NCBI GenBank assembly: GCA_025698895.1
Contig: JAILWO010000003.1
Location: 496,001 to 560,000 of the forward strand
Origin: Rhizobiaceae bacterium
GTDB taxonomy: Bacteria; Pseudomonadota; Alphaproteobacteria; Rhizobiales; Rhizobiaceae
Direction: 5' to 3'
Length of the DNA stretch: 64,000 bases
Made by a program: the position numbers and the translations under genes. Position 1 is the first letter of the stretch, and the number at the start of each line of letters is the position of its first letter. The notes below the pieces were generated by a model. The model saw only the letters and a list, made by a program, of their open reading frames with translations. It had not been told where the DNA came from and searched no databases. Of this stretch, positions 19,889-27,079 are shown one piece after another.

Positions 19889-20383
19889 GTGAAAGACCTC
19901 AACGAGATGCCGGGCCATCTGGCCCGCCGCTTCCAGCAGATCGCGGTCGCGGTGTTCCATGCCAGCGTCGCGGAGGCTGGCCACGACCTCACCCCGGTAC
20001 AGTATGCCGCGCTGTCCACCGTCAAGATGCATCCCGGCATCGACCAGGCGACGCTCGCCGGGCTGATCGCCTATGATCAGACGACAATCGGCGGCGTGGT
20101 CGACAGGCTGGTCGGCAAGGGTCTCATCGGGCGCCGCACCAGCGGACGCGACCGCCGCGCCCGCGAACTGACCATCACCAAGGCCGGCGAGGCCGCCTTC
20201 GTCGCGATCGAGCCGGCCGTCGAGGCCGCGCAGAAGACGATGCTCCAGGGCCTGACGCCGGCCGAGGCCGAAACGCTGCTCGCGCTGCTGCGCAAGGCGA
20301 TCGACACCGGCAACGACCTCAGCCGCGCGCCAATGAGGGGCAGGGGTGACCTTATGGCAAAGGCAGTGGGTGGTCCGGCCTAG
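19889..20383 (+). CDS. mobR: MarR family regulator, probably of the 3-hydroxybenzoate gene
   Basis: A 164-residue winged-helix repressor of the MarR family. The DNA-binding region shows LTPVQYAALSTVKMHPGI, then DQATLAGLIAYDQTTIGGVV (recognition helix), then the wing GLIGRRTSGRDRRARELTIT. I chose the GTG at 19889 because an AAGGGA ribosome site lies 9 bases upstream; the longer frame from 19793 would start inside the promoter and code for an operator-derived peptide. Known MobR proteins repress mobA and respond to 3-hydroxybenzoate; the symbol here rests on the divergent position. Its stop overlaps the convergent sulfotransferase-like gene by four bases. Confidence 0.85.
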   Translation: MKDLNEMPGHLARRFQQIAVAVFHASVAEAGHDLTPVQYAALSTVKMHPGIDQATLAGLIAYDQTTIGGVVDRLVGKGLIGRRTSGRDRRARELTITKAGEAAFVAIEPAVEAAQKTMLQGLTPAEAETLLALLRKAIDTGNDLSRAPMRGRGDLMAKAVGGPA

Positions 20384-21420
20384 AATTCGACCAGCGCTCG
20401 AGCGGCCCGGAAGTGGGCGTCGCGGGCGGCATCGTCGTAGCGCCGGCCGCCAAGGTCTTCCATCCGCGATCCGAGATATGTTTCCGAGAACCGTCGGTTG
20501 CTCTCATGAAAGCGCGTTCGGAAGGCGCGCGCGTCAGCGGAACTGAAGAGGACGGCAGGGATGTCGCAGGTCGCGATCGCGGCAAACAGTTTCTTGTAGA
20601 GCGCGTCCCGGTTCTCGATCTCGACCCGGTTGAGCATCCGTGCCACGACCAGCGCTCGTATCCCCAGCGCGCGGTTGGCATAGTCCGCTCCTTTTCCCGG
20701 GGCCGGAGGCATCTCGATGTCGGCAAGCGGCAGGCACGACCAGAGCTGCCTTGAAGCGTTGTTCTGGGCACCGTCATAAATGCGGACAATAATGTTTTCG
20801 CGGCCGAATACCGACGCCCATCGTTCGCATTCGTCAAAATGGTCGACGCCTTCGAGGGCCTCTTCGATGAAAGTTATAAAATTCCTGGCCTCGCATTTAA
20901 GCTTGACCATCTGGTTGTATTGGGATTCCGCCAATTCATCTTGGGAGCGCGCGAAATATATCACCCGGATTTTGCAGGGTACCGGCAGGCTGGCAAACCA
21001 CTCCGCCACGGCGTCGACCTGTGCGAGCTGAAAGTTTTCCGAGCTGATCAGGATCGTGGGGGCGTCACTGCCCACGATCTCCTCGGCGACAGCGCGGCGC
21101 GTTCCTTCCGGATCGGAGGCAGGGATCATGTAAGCAGGGGGGTCGGCAATGAAGCTCTTTGCAAAATTTTGGTGGCCAGAACCACGTCCGCCACCGTCGG
21201 CGAGGATGTAGTGAACGCCGGCGGCGCGGAGCACCGCCTGATTGTGACCCAGATATCGCTGCTGCGTTGTCGTACCGGTTTTTCCGCGCCCGATGTGTAG
21301 GTAAACGATTTTCAATGTCTCAGTCCCTGCGGTCACGTTGGGATGATTGGCGTGTTCGCGAATGTGAAACCGGGCGTCGAGGTATTGTTCGGAAGACCCG
21401 AGATATACGCCTGCTTTCAT
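20380..21420 (-). CDS. Sulfotransferase-like protein
   Basis: Up to 346 residues. KIVYLHIGRGKTGTTTQQ near residues 37-54 is the 5'-phosphosulphate-binding loop seen in sulfotransferase-family proteins that use PAPS, and VIYFARSQDELAESQYNQM near 170 fits the 3'-phosphate-binding segment. The target could be a surface polysaccharide or lipid; nothing nearby tells which. The start is uncertain: ATG at 21420 has no good ribosome site, while a TTG at 21315, three residues before the loop strand, has AGGGA upstream and would give 311 residues. Base composition is more AT-rich than the neighbours, suggesting transfer. Confidence 0.7.
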   Translation of the reverse strand: MKAGVYLGSSEQYLDARFHIREHANHPNVTAGTETLKIVYLHIGRGKTGTTTQQRYLGHNQAVLRAAGVHYILADGGGRGSGHQNFAKSFIADPPAYMIPASDPEGTRRAVAEEIVGSDAPTILISSENFQLAQVDAVAEWFASLPVPCKIRVIYFARSQDELAESQYNQMVKLKCEARNFITFIEEALEGVDHFDECERWASVFGRENIIVRIYDGAQNNASRQLWSCLPLADIEMPPAPGKGADYANRALGIRALVVARMLNRVEIENRDALYKKLFAAIATCDIPAVLFSSADARAFRTRFHESNRRFSETYLGSRMEDLGGRRYDDAARDAHFRAARALVEF

Positions 21421-21618
21421 GTCAGCATAGTCGCCGTGAACGCCGCTGCGAAGCCGGTTCCCCGCCGATATCCGTGCTGCCGTAGGTGGGGTTTGGAGGT
21501 CGAGGGATAACCTCGGCGCGCAATGGGCGGAGGCGGCCGAGATCCGCCTCTGCTCGCCACCCCTTTCATCCTCTCTCACCGCATTGCATCATCCGCCCGC
21601 AGCAATGAGGGCCTGCCG

Positions 21619-21918
21619 ATGATCACCGGATCGCAATGCCGTGCCGCGCGGGCGCTGGTCGAGCTCGACCGCACGCAATTGTCCGACTTGTCGGGCGTTG
21701 ATGCCGATGCCATCCGCGCCTTCGAGCGCCAGCTTGCCGAGCCGCCGGCTGAAACTGTCACAGCGCTTGCTCGCGCGCTGGAACGGGTCGGCGCGGTGTT
21801 CATCGCCGAGAATGGCGGCGGCATCGGGGTGAGGCTGAAATTCACCGCGTCGGAATCACGCCGCATCCGCACGCTGGAGGGCGAGGGCGGTATCACCGGC
21901 TCCGACGACGTGCCCTGA
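21619..21918 (+). CDS. Small XRE-type helix-turn-helix regulator
   Basis: A 99-residue protein with a Cro/C1-type DNA-binding domain (MITGSQCRAARALVELDRTQ, then LSDLSGVDADAIRAFERQ). It continues with ARALERVGAVFIAENGGGIGVRLKF, a tail common in small Rhizobiales XRE regulators. The start at 21619 matches the family N-terminus, and the upstream in-frame sequence is discarded. The target is unknown, and it stands alone between the sulfotransferase-like gene and the LysE exporter. Confidence 0.85.
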   Translation: MITGSQCRAARALVELDRTQLSDLSGVDADAIRAFERQLAEPPAETVTALARALERVGAVFIAENGGGIGVRLKFTASESRRIRTLEGEGGITGSDDVP

Positions 21919-22026
21919 GAATCGCCCCACTCGCTCGTCATTTCCGGAGCGTGTGGCTCGGCTCCGGTCGCCATGTTATGGTCACCCCACGATAGACCAT
22001 CCCTACCGGCGAGGCCACGACGACCC

Positions 22027-22638
22027 ATGACGCCCGAGTTCCTGCTGACCAGCCTCGTCATCGTCGTCTCGCCCGGCGTCGGCGCCATCTACACGATCGC
22101 CGCCGGCCTTGCGCGCGGCGGCCGCGCGGGCGTGCTCGCCGCGTTCGCCTGCACGCTCGGCATCGTGCCGCATCTTCTCGCCGCCATGACCGGGCTCGCC
22201 GCGCTGCTTCATGCCAGCGCGCTCCTGTTCGAGATGGTGCGCTATGCCGGCGTCGCCTATCTCCTGTGGATGGCCTGGCAGGTGCTGCGCCAGGGCGGTG
22301 CGCTCGGCGTCGAGGCAGCACCCGACGGCCGCTCCGCCCGCCAGGTCCTGTTCGACGGCGTCGTGCTCAACCTGCTCAATCCGAAGCTCTCGATCTTCTT
22401 CTTCGCCTTCCTGCCGCAATTCGTGTCGCCGGCCGATCCCGCGCCGCTCGCTTCGATGCTCGCCATGAGCCTGGTCTTCATGGGCATGACCTTCCTCGTC
22501 TTCGCGTTCTATGGCTTGTTCGCGGCCGCCATGCGCGACCGTGTCGTCGGCCGCCCGCGCGTCATGGCCTGGCTGCGCCGCTCCTTCGCCGCTGCCTTCG
22601 TGGCGCTCGGCGCGCGGTTGGCGCTCGCCGAGCGCTGA
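22027..22638 (+). CDS. LysE/RhtB family amino-acid exporter
   Basis: A 203-residue inner-membrane protein with five to six hydrophobic helices. The LysE family exports amino acids or related small molecules. The signature VSPGVGAIYTIAAGLARGGRAG is near residue 14, followed by the conserved NLLNPKLSIFFFAFLPQFV near 118-136. It is followed after only 7 bases by the YjbQ gene, so the two are likely co-transcribed. Confidence 0.93.
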   Translation: MTPEFLLTSLVIVVSPGVGAIYTIAAGLARGGRAGVLAAFACTLGIVPHLLAAMTGLAALLHASALLFEMVRYAGVAYLLWMAWQVLRQGGALGVEAAPDGRSARQVLFDGVVLNLLNPKLSIFFFAFLPQFVSPADPAPLASMLAMSLVFMGMTFLVFAFYGLFAAAMRDRVVGRPRVMAWLRRSFAAAFVALGARLALAER

Positions 22639-22645
22639 GCGGCCC

Positions 22646-23071
22646 GTGCCGGCGCAATCGGTCATCGAACTGCGCACCAGCGGACAGGGGCTCTACGAGT
22701 TCACCGGCCGCGCGTCCTCCTTCGTGGCCAAGGCCGGCGTCGAAACCGGCCTGCTCACCGTGTTCGTGCGCCACACCTCCTGCTCGTTGCTCATTCAGGA
22801 GAACGCCGATCCAGACGTGCGCCGCGACCTCGACGCCTTCTTCGCCAGGCTGGTGCCACACGCCGACGATCCGGCCATGGGCTATATCGTCCATCGTTCG
22901 GAAGGGCCGGACGACATGCCGGCTCACATCAAGGCGGCGCTGACGGCCGTGTCGGTTTCCATCCCGGTCTCGTCCGGACGGCTTGTCCTGGGAACCTGGC
23001 AGGGGCTTTACCTGTTCGAACACCGCGACCGGCCGCATCGTCGCGAGATCGTGCTTCATCTGTCATCATAG
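22646..23071 (+). CDS. YjbQ/UPF0047 family protein
   Basis: A 141-residue YjbQ-like protein (UPF0047). Members have weak thiamine-phosphate synthase activity; the cellular role is unsettled. The family motif FVRHTSCSLLIQENADPDV and the GTWQGLYLFEHRD C-terminal motif, with conserved His and Glu, are intact. The GTG start at 22646, 7 bases after the exporter stop, is preferred because a longer frame would overlap that gene by more than 100 bases. Confidence 0.92.
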   Translation: MPAQSVIELRTSGQGLYEFTGRASSFVAKAGVETGLLTVFVRHTSCSLLIQENADPDVRRDLDAFFARLVPHADDPAMGYIVHRSEGPDDMPAHIKAALTAVSVSIPVSSGRLVLGTWQGLYLFEHRDRPHRREIVLHLSS

Positions 23072-23102
23072 CGGGAAGGGCGAAAAAGGACGGAAGCGTT
23101 AC

Positions 23103-23417
23103 ATGTCACGAACACCTGCCCGCTGGTCCGCCATATTCGCGATCCTGGTTGTTGCCGGCTGCGCCTCCCGCGCCGATCTCGGCGACCCGATGGCGCTCTC
23201 CTGCACCGAGATCGATGGCGCGGTCGACCGGTCGTCCAAGGACATTTCAGCCGCCGCCAGGTCGCGCGGCCGTGTCGACAGCTACGATCCGCCCCGCTGG
23301 CTGCTCGGTGCCCCGCGTGCCCAGCAGGCCTTCGTCGATCGCCAGACCCGCCGGATCGACGAGCTTAAGTCGGCCCAGGATCAGGTCGTCGCCGAGTACC
23401 AGCGCCGCTGCCGCTGA
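23103..23417 (+). CDS. Small predicted lipoprotein
   Basis: A 104-residue protein with a lipoprotein signal peptide: basic N-terminus (MSRTPARWS), hydrophobic stretch, and a lipobox ending VVAGC with the Cys near residue 20. The mature part is Ala/Arg/Asp-rich and helical. The start at 23103 is chosen because it gives a proper signal sequence. I do not recognise the family; it may be anchored in the outer membrane. Confidence 0.7.
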   Translation: MSRTPARWSAIFAILVVAGCASRADLGDPMALSCTEIDGAVDRSSKDISAAARSRGRVDSYDPPRWLLGAPRAQQAFVDRQTRRIDELKSAQDQVVAEYQRRCR

Positions 23418-23503
23418 CGTCGCGCCGCTGGCGCCTGAGGGCTGCCGACGGTAGGGTGGAGAAAATTGCCGCGATGGCGGCGAACCAAGCGGGAGCCAGA
23501 CCT

Positions 23504-23797
23504 ATGTCCTTCCTGAAAAGACTGTTCGGAGGCGGCGAGAAGGCCGGGAACGACGGCGCTCCGGCCGCCGAGACCGAGCATCAGGGCTTCCGCATCGTCG
23601 CCACGCCTTTCGCCGAGGCCGGCCAGTACCAGACCTGCGGCGTGGTCTCGAAGGAGGTGGACGGCGCCTTGCGCGAGCACCGCTTCATCCGCGCCGACCG
23701 CTTCGCCTCGCGTGACGAGGCCGCCGCGCATGCGCTGCGCAAGGGCGTCCAGCTCGTCGACGAGCAGGGCGAGCGCATGTTCGACTCAACCCATTGA
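23504..23797 (+). CDS. HlyU family protein
   Basis: A 97-residue HlyU-like protein. It has the family opening MSFLKRLFGGGE, then YQTCGVVSKEVDGALREHRFIRADRF and DEAAAHALRKG. In Vibrio the name refers to a haemolysin regulator, but this small alphaproteobacterial group lacks an obvious DNA-binding motif and its role is unknown. A GGAG site precedes the start. It is the last ordinary gene before the type VI effector island. Confidence 0.85.
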   Translation: MSFLKRLFGGGEKAGNDGAPAAETEHQGFRIVATPFAEAGQYQTCGVVSKEVDGALREHRFIRADRFASRDEAAAHALRKGVQLVDEQGERMFDSTH

Positions 23798-23844
23798 TCA
23801 GAATGTCCTAATCTGCGCGGCCAATGTCGCGGGCTGCGCCGAAA

Positions 23845-23860
23845 TGTGAAATGTTTCACA
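23845..23860. promoter_or_regulatory. Perfect palindrome upstream of the PAAR gene
   Basis: TGTGAAA (23845-23851), TG, TTTCACA (23854-23860): a 7-2-7 perfect inverted repeat ending 49 bases before the PAAR start. It is a plausible operator for the effector island. No convincing -35/-10 pair could be assigned. Confidence 0.45.
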
Positions 23861-23908
23861 AGGCCGCGACCGCTTCCATGCAACTTCTGATATGGAGAGC
23901 GAGATGTT

Positions 23909-24310
23909 GTGTTCGAGACCCCAGAAAGCCGTCCGTTCATGCCGCCTGCCGCCCGCATCTCCGACATGCACACCTGCCCGCTGGTCAGTCCCGGCCCCGT
24001 CCCTCACGTCGGCGGTCCGATCATAACGGGTTCGCCGAACGTCCTCACCGGCTACATGCCGCAGGCGCGCGTCACCGACAAATGCATATGCACCGGCCCG
24101 ACCGACGTCATCGTCAAGGGCTCGCCGACGGTGCTGGTCAACAACCTGATGGCCTCGCGGATCGGCGACATGACGGTTCATGGCGGCGTGATCGTCACCG
24201 GGCAGTTTAACGTCCTGATCGGCGACGCGGCGGTCGTTTCGCCGCCGCCTGCCGGCGCGCCGTGCCTGAAATCCGCGGCGGCGGCAGGCGCGGCGTTCGT
24301 ACGCGGCTGA
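23909..24310 (+). CDS. PAAR-domain type VI secretion spike-tip protein
   Basis: A 133-residue PAAR protein, which sharpens the VgrG spike of the type VI secretion system and carries effectors to target cells. The repeats are clear: ARISDMHTCPL at the start, GGPIITGSPNVLTGYMPQAR, GPTDVIVKGSPTVLVNN, and MTVHGGVIVTGQFNVLIGD. Cysteines and histidines for zinc at the tip are present. The GTG start at 23909 has GGAG upstream; an ATG at 23939 is possible. It opens an operon with the DUF4123 adaptor. No vgrG lies in the window. Confidence 0.92.
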   Translation: MFETPESRPFMPPAARISDMHTCPLVSPGPVPHVGGPIITGSPNVLTGYMPQARVTDKCICTGPTDVIVKGSPTVLVNNLMASRIGDMTVHGGVIVTGQFNVLIGDAAVVSPPPAGAPCLKSAAAAGAAFVRG

Positions 24311-24324
24311 GGCGGCGCCCTGAT

Positions 24325-25308
24325 ATGTCGCGCGCGATGCCGCCCCTGTCAGGCAAGAATGCGGCGGCGGTGGCGCTTGCCACGGCCGTGGGCGCGATGC
24401 CGGATACCCGCTTTGCCGCGATCGACGGGGCCTGGTTTGATGACCTGCAGCGGGATCTTCTGCTCGCACGGTTGAATTTTGTCCCGCTGTTTCGCGAAGT
24501 GCGCGACCAGCCGGCCCAGGCGGCAAGCCCGTATCTGGTGGAATTGCGCAATCGCGTCGAGATCGAGGAGGTTGTCGCGCTGGTGGCCGGCCGGCCGGCA
24601 GTGGTGTTCTGGTCGTGGCCAGAAGGCAGTGACCGCCCGATCGAGGAGATGGCGCGGCATCTTCGCGGCTTGAATCTGGTGGAAATTCCCGCAGGCGCCG
24701 ACGATCCCGAAGCCGAGGAAAAGGCCGCGGCCCGGGCGTCGCCGCAACCGCAGTGGGAAACGGTGTTGTTTCGCCACACTGATCCGAACGTATTGGCGGG
24801 CCTGCTGCCCCTGTTTGGTCCAGCGCAGGTATCGCGCCTGCTTGGCCGCGCGACGCACCTGCTCTTCGACGCGCCCGACTATCGTTTCGAGGCACCCGGC
24901 GGTGAAAGCCTGAGGGGCGCGCCGCGCCCCGCCGATCTGCCACTGCCGCCGCATGGCATGCTGAGGATCAATCCGCAGCAATATGAGCTTTTGACCCGCC
25001 GCCAGACGCATGTATCACGTTTGGAGATCATGGACTATCTGCGCGAGAATGCCACCGAGGAAGTCGCTGACCAGGACGATCGCACCTTGTTCGAATCTGT
25101 GCGCGAGGCAGACGAGGTGGCGCTCGAACTAGGTATGGAAAGCGGTGAGGCGCGAGGCCTTTTCGCTTATCTGTCGGTGACGACCGGCGGAACCTCGCTC
25201 CAAGCACCGGAAATCCGCGACGCTTTCTCATCCGGTGCCGCGACCCCCGACGATACGATGCGCGCCATCTTTCAGGAGATGACAGACGCGGCCGGAAGGG
25301 AAGGCTAG
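24325..25308 (+). CDS. DUF4123 type VI effector adaptor/chaperone
   Basis: A 327-residue DUF4123 protein. These bind an effector and its PAAR or VgrG partner and load it for secretion. The domain spans about residues 25-165: RFAAIDGAWFDDLQRDLL, then ASPYLVEL, GRPAVVFWSWPEG and TVLFRHTDPNVLAGLLPLFG. The C-terminal part, about 205-327 with LRINPQQYELLTRRQ, is the usual helical tail. It lies 14 bases after the PAAR gene and 5 bases before the toxin gene, which fits a loading role for that toxin. Confidence 0.9.
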   Translation: MSRAMPPLSGKNAAAVALATAVGAMPDTRFAAIDGAWFDDLQRDLLLARLNFVPLFREVRDQPAQAASPYLVELRNRVEIEEVVALVAGRPAVVFWSWPEGSDRPIEEMARHLRGLNLVEIPAGADDPEAEEKAAARASPQPQWETVLFRHTDPNVLAGLLPLFGPAQVSRLLGRATHLLFDAPDYRFEAPGGESLRGAPRPADLPLPPHGMLRINPQQYELLTRRQTHVSRLEIMDYLRENATEEVADQDDRTLFESVREADEVALELGMESGEARGLFAYLSVTTGGTSLQAPEIRDAFSSGAATPDDTMRAIFQEMTDAAGREG

Positions 25309-25313
25309 CGGGA

Positions 25314-25868
25314 ATGGCAGCACCCCTCGTCATCGCGGCCGGGGTGTGGGCTTTTCGTGCCTACAAGGCTTACCGTGCGGTCAAGAAGCTCCAGAAGGCC
25401 AAGAAGGCGGCCGACGCGCTCAAGAAGGCGCAGCAGGCCGCAAAGAAGGTCAAAAAATCGGCCAAGCCCTGCACCAACTGCGGCAAGGCGAGCAAAGGCG
25501 GCAAGAACAAGGGTGGCAAACCCAAATCCAAGCGCGACCAATATATGGGCCGCACGCCCGGCAAGAATTCACGCACGGGCCGCGAGGTGCAGGCACGCAT
25601 GCGCAAGGAAGGGACGCTGCGCGGCACCGGTAAGAACACCCAGTTCAAAGCCTCCAACGGTAAATGGTACAAGCTTGACAAGGCCGACATGGCTCACAAG
25701 ACTGATGCCGTGAAGTGGTGGAACCGGACGGGCAGACACCATGGGCCGAAGTCTCCTGAGGTCCGGCGCTGGATGCTCGATTCGAAAAACTACCGGCTTG
25801 ATCACTATTCGCTAAACAGGTCCTCCGGCGCAAAGCTGCCGGATCGCTACCTTCCGCCGACAAAGTAG
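25314..25868 (+). CDS. Predicted type VI nuclease toxin (HNH/Endo VII, GH-E-like)
   Basis: A 184-residue, strongly basic protein. Residues 1-50 form an Ala/Lys-rich helix that probably contacts the DUF4123 adaptor. Cys53 and Cys56 form one CxxC. The C-terminal part resembles the GH-E group of HNH/Endo VII toxins: DMAHKTDAVKWW at 125-136, then HHGPKSPEV, WMLDSKNYRL at 153-162 and NRSSGAKL at 168-175. The usual GH is AH here, so the call is by overall pattern. Expected to cut DNA of competitor cells. Position after PAAR and DUF4123 and before candidate immunity genes supports the toxin call. Confidence 0.72.
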   Translation: MAAPLVIAAGVWAFRAYKAYRAVKKLQKAKKAADALKKAQQAAKKVKKSAKPCTNCGKASKGGKNKGGKPKSKRDQYMGRTPGKNSRTGREVQARMRKEGTLRGTGKNTQFKASNGKWYKLDKADMAHKTDAVKWWNRTGRHHGPKSPEVRRWMLDSKNYRLDHYSLNRSSGAKLPDRYLPPTK

Positions 25869-25873
25869 GACGC

Positions 25874-26344
25874 ATGTCACAATCCTTCTACAGCACCGAG
25901 ACCAAGGAGTTCGACCAACTCGACGAGGAGGCGGACGAAAGGTTGAACGCGTTGTGGGAAAAATTTCTGGAGCTGAAGGATTTAGGGGATATCGACCGCG
26001 CCGAGGCGGCGGCCCGCCAGGCTTGGCACGCGCTTCCTGAGCCAAGGCTTTCGTGGGATTACTTTTCCAACGTCATGCCGTTCACCTTCGCCGAATGGTA
26101 CAGGGATCTCGGGCGTTTCAATATGGCGGAGCAATGGCTGGCGCTGGCACGCGAGAGCTATGGACCTGGCCGCGATGCCTCAGTGGAGTTTCTTGCCGCC
26201 ACGATCGCATATCGCAAAGGCGATGCCGATGCCGCCTACGCCGAGTTCGACCGCCAGTACAAGGCATTCGGTCTCGCCCCGTTCAAGGGCGAGGACCCGG
26301 ACTATCTGGCCTTCTACAAGGCACGTGCCAAGGCATCGAAATGA
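25874..26344 (+). CDS. TPR-like protein, candidate immunity protein 1
   Basis: A 156-residue acidic, helical protein starting 6 bases after the toxin stop. Helix-turn-helix pairs such as DIDRAEAAARQAWHALPEP and FNMAEQWLALARES look like tetratricopeptide repeats. Its opposite charge to the toxin and its place make it a candidate antitoxin that protects the producer. It overlaps the next gene by ATGA (26341-26344), so the two are translationally coupled. No known immunity family recognised. Confidence 0.75.
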   Translation: MSQSFYSTETKEFDQLDEEADERLNALWEKFLELKDLGDIDRAEAAARQAWHALPEPRLSWDYFSNVMPFTFAEWYRDLGRFNMAEQWLALARESYGPGRDASVEFLAATIAYRKGDADAAYAEFDRQYKAFGLAPFKGEDPDYLAFYKARAKASK

Positions 26345-26766
26345 AGCTCGACGACGAAACCCATGCCGAGGTGGAGCGGCTTTCCGAGCTAGGCAATGCG
26401 GCGCTCGACGACTTCGACAATCCCCGCCTGGCGATAAGGCATTGGAATGAGGCTCTGGCACTCCTGCCCGATCCGAAAAGCGACTGGGAAGCAGCGACCT
26501 GGCTTCATGCGTCGATCGGTGAGGGCTACTTCGCGCTCGGGGAGTTCGATGAAGCCGAACAGTCATTCCGCGACGCCTATGCCTGTCCCGGTGGAATCGA
26601 GAATCCGCTCATTCCCCTGCGGATCGGGCAATGTGCCTTCGAACTTGAGCGGCCGCAGGATGCGCGCGAATTCCTCCTGAGAGCCTACATGCTCGAAGGC
26701 GATGACATATTCGAGGACGAGGACGAGAAGTATTTCAGTTTCCTCCGGTCGGAGGTCGAGTTGTGA
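26341..26766 (+). CDS. TPR-like protein, candidate immunity protein 2
   Basis: A 141-residue acidic protein. LGNAALDDFDNPRLAIRHWN, EGYFALGEFDEAEQSFRDAY and CAFELERPQDAREFLLRAY are three tetratricopeptide-like helix pairs, and the C-terminus is very acidic (EDEDEKYF). Its ATG sits inside the stop of the previous gene. It may act with the previous protein as a two-part immunity complex, or be a duplicated antitoxin. The stop lies at the left border of the broken SDR copy. Confidence 0.75.
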   Translation: MKLDDETHAEVERLSELGNAALDDFDNPRLAIRHWNEALALLPDPKSDWEAATWLHASIGEGYFALGEFDEAEQSFRDAYACPGGIENPLIPLRIGQCAFELERPQDAREFLLRAYMLEGDDIFEDEDEKYFSFLRSEVEL

Positions 26767-26785
26767 CCAACCCATTATCAGGCAG

Positions 26786-26983
26786 GACCCTCTTCATCTC
26801 CAGCGGACGCGCGGTATTGGGTTGGCCATCGTCCTGAGGGCGGCCCGCGACTGCGCCAATGTCGCCATTGCGCCAAGACAGACGAGCTGCGGCCGAAGCT
26901 TTCCGGCACCATCCACAGCGCCGCCCAGGAAATCGAGAAGTCCGGCGGCAGGGCGCTCGCCGGCCTTTACGACATCTGCGAAG
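26786..26983 (+). pseudogene. Broken partial copy of the downstream SDR gene
   Basis: These 198 bases align by eye with 28932-29131, codons about 6-72 of the intact SDR gene. Shared blocks include CCCTCTTCATCTCC and GGCGGCAGGGCGCTCGCC. Two single-base deletions, after AGCGGA and after ATTGCG, shift the frame twice, which explains the 198 versus 200 base lengths. There is no 3' part: similarity stops sharply at 26983. It cannot make an SDR enzyme. It looks like a recombination scar between toxin cassettes. Confidence 0.85.
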
Positions 26984-27079
26984 TAAGGCGGGAGCGCGGG
27001 TCGTGGCCGCTCTCCCGACGTTATCGACGGGGCTTCCTGCGGCTGCATGGGCGGCAACGCCAGCAAGGGCATGTCATGA
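26984..27079 (+). pseudogene. Possible C-terminal remnant of a displaced toxin gene
   Basis: Directly after the broken SDR copy, the frame opened by the TAA at 26984-26986 runs to a TGA at 27077-27079 and codes for about 30 residues ending GASCGCMGGNASKGMS. It has no start codon with a ribosome site, and its stop overlaps the ATG of the DUF3396 gene as ATGA. That overlap is typical of a toxin gene coupled to its immunity gene, so this is read as the tail of the toxin that the DUF3396 protein once matched. Inference. Confidence 0.5.
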
